Assembly: GCF_013284245.2 (NCBI RefSeq)
Contig: NZ_CP085876.1
Coordinates: forward strand, 582,501-646,500
DNA from: Brevibacillus sp. DP1.3A
Lineage (GTDB): Bacteria; Bacillota; Bacilli; Brevibacillales; Brevibacillaceae
Direction: 5' to 3'
DNA: 64,000 nt
This document shows positions 63,953-64,000 of this stretch, piece by piece. The position numbers and the translations under genes were made by a program. Position 1 is the stretch's first letter; each line of letters opens with the position of its first letter. The notes beneath the pieces are model-generated. The model did not search any database and had not been told where the DNA came from. It saw nothing but the letters and a program-made list of their open reading frames with translations.

Positions 63953-64000
63953 GTGAATAAAAAAGTGGTACTTTCTGTTCTTTCAACTACACTTGTAGCT
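63953..64000 (+). CDS. Outer wall S-layer protein, first 16 codons (OWP, runs off the window)
   Basis: A GTG at 63953 preceded by GGAGGGG (63940-63946) opens a frame reading MNKKVVLSVLSTTLVA, a typical signal peptide start that resembles the B. brevis OWP leader. Position directly after the MWP gene fits the known MWP-OWP operon. Only the signal peptide start is in the window. Confidence 0.8.
   Translation, partial: MNKKVVLSVLSTTLVA

Overview
This window is chromosomal DNA from a low-to-mid GC, endospore-forming, flagellated Gram-positive of the Brevibacillus brevis/choshinensis type. The strongest species clue is at the right end. The gene at 60671 starts with the signal peptide MKKVVNSVLASALALTVAPM, which I recognise from the B. 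brevis middle wall S-layer protein (MWP/HWP). It is followed by the start of an outer wall protein (OWP) gene. Gene order elsewhere follows the Bacillus core: prmC-spoIIR-ywlC-mntP-ywlE-rpiB-ywlG-glyA-upp-mnaA, the atp operon, ywzB-ywmB-murA-spoIID-spoIIQ-spoIIID-mbl-flhO-flhP. No tRNA, rRNA, insertion sequence, prophage or CRISPR array was seen.

Layout. (1) 1-9.5 kb: translation and RNA-modification genes (prmC, ywlC), the sporulation signal spoIIR, a DUF3298-type secreted protein, mntP, the arginine phosphatase ywlE, rpiB, ywlG, glyA, upp and the UDP-GlcNAc 2-epimerase. A cluster of DnaA-box-like 9-mers surrounds the ywlC promoter and start. (2) 9.7-12.9 kb: a large secreted phosphodiester-glycosidase protein anchored by SLH domains. 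(3) 12.95-18.85 kb: a complete biotin operon bioA-D-B-F-H-C behind a sigma-A promoter overlapped by a BirA-type operator. (4) 18.9-20.9 kb: one open frame joining an AraC-type regulator to a siderophore-binding lipoprotein. The linker holds its own promoter, Fur-box-like site, Shine-Dalgarno sequence and ATG. (5) 21.1-22.3 kb: a thiolase. (6) 22.3-29.8 kb: the F1Fo ATP synthase operon atpZ-I-B-E-F-H-A-G-D-C; atpZ apparently starts with CTG. (7) 30.0-30.7 kb: an unrecognised gene. (8) 30.8-41.8 kb: an 11-subunit complex I operon nuoABCDHIJKLMN without nuoEFG, whose NuoC carries a long Ala/Lys repeat extension. (9) 41.9-50.1 kb: cell-wall, sporulation, cell-shape and flagellar rod genes. (10) 50.2-53.3 kb: a phospholipid synthase, fabZ, and tagA and tagO for wall-polymer linkage units. 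(11) 53.5-64 kb: the surface-layer region, with a giant SLH protein, yvyE on the opposite strand, a TolC-like exported coiled-coil protein, and the MWP-OWP S-layer genes behind a long multi-promoter leader.

How the parts fit. ATP synthase and complex I lie almost back to back and form an energy-conservation block. MnaA, TagO and TagA make the ManNAc-GlcNAc lipid-linked unit of a wall polymer. Four SLH or S-layer type proteins in the same window are expected to bind such secondary wall polysaccharides. spoIIR, spoIID, spoIIQ and spoIIID cover the compartment-to-compartment signalling and engulfment stages of sporulation. Highly expressed genes (glyA, atpA, atpD, MWP) avoid TTA, CTA and TCA codons so strongly that long open frames appear on the opposite strand; these are not genes.

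All calls come from reading the sequence. Motifs and reading frames were inspected directly. Family assignments rest on remembered protein families and were not checked by database search.
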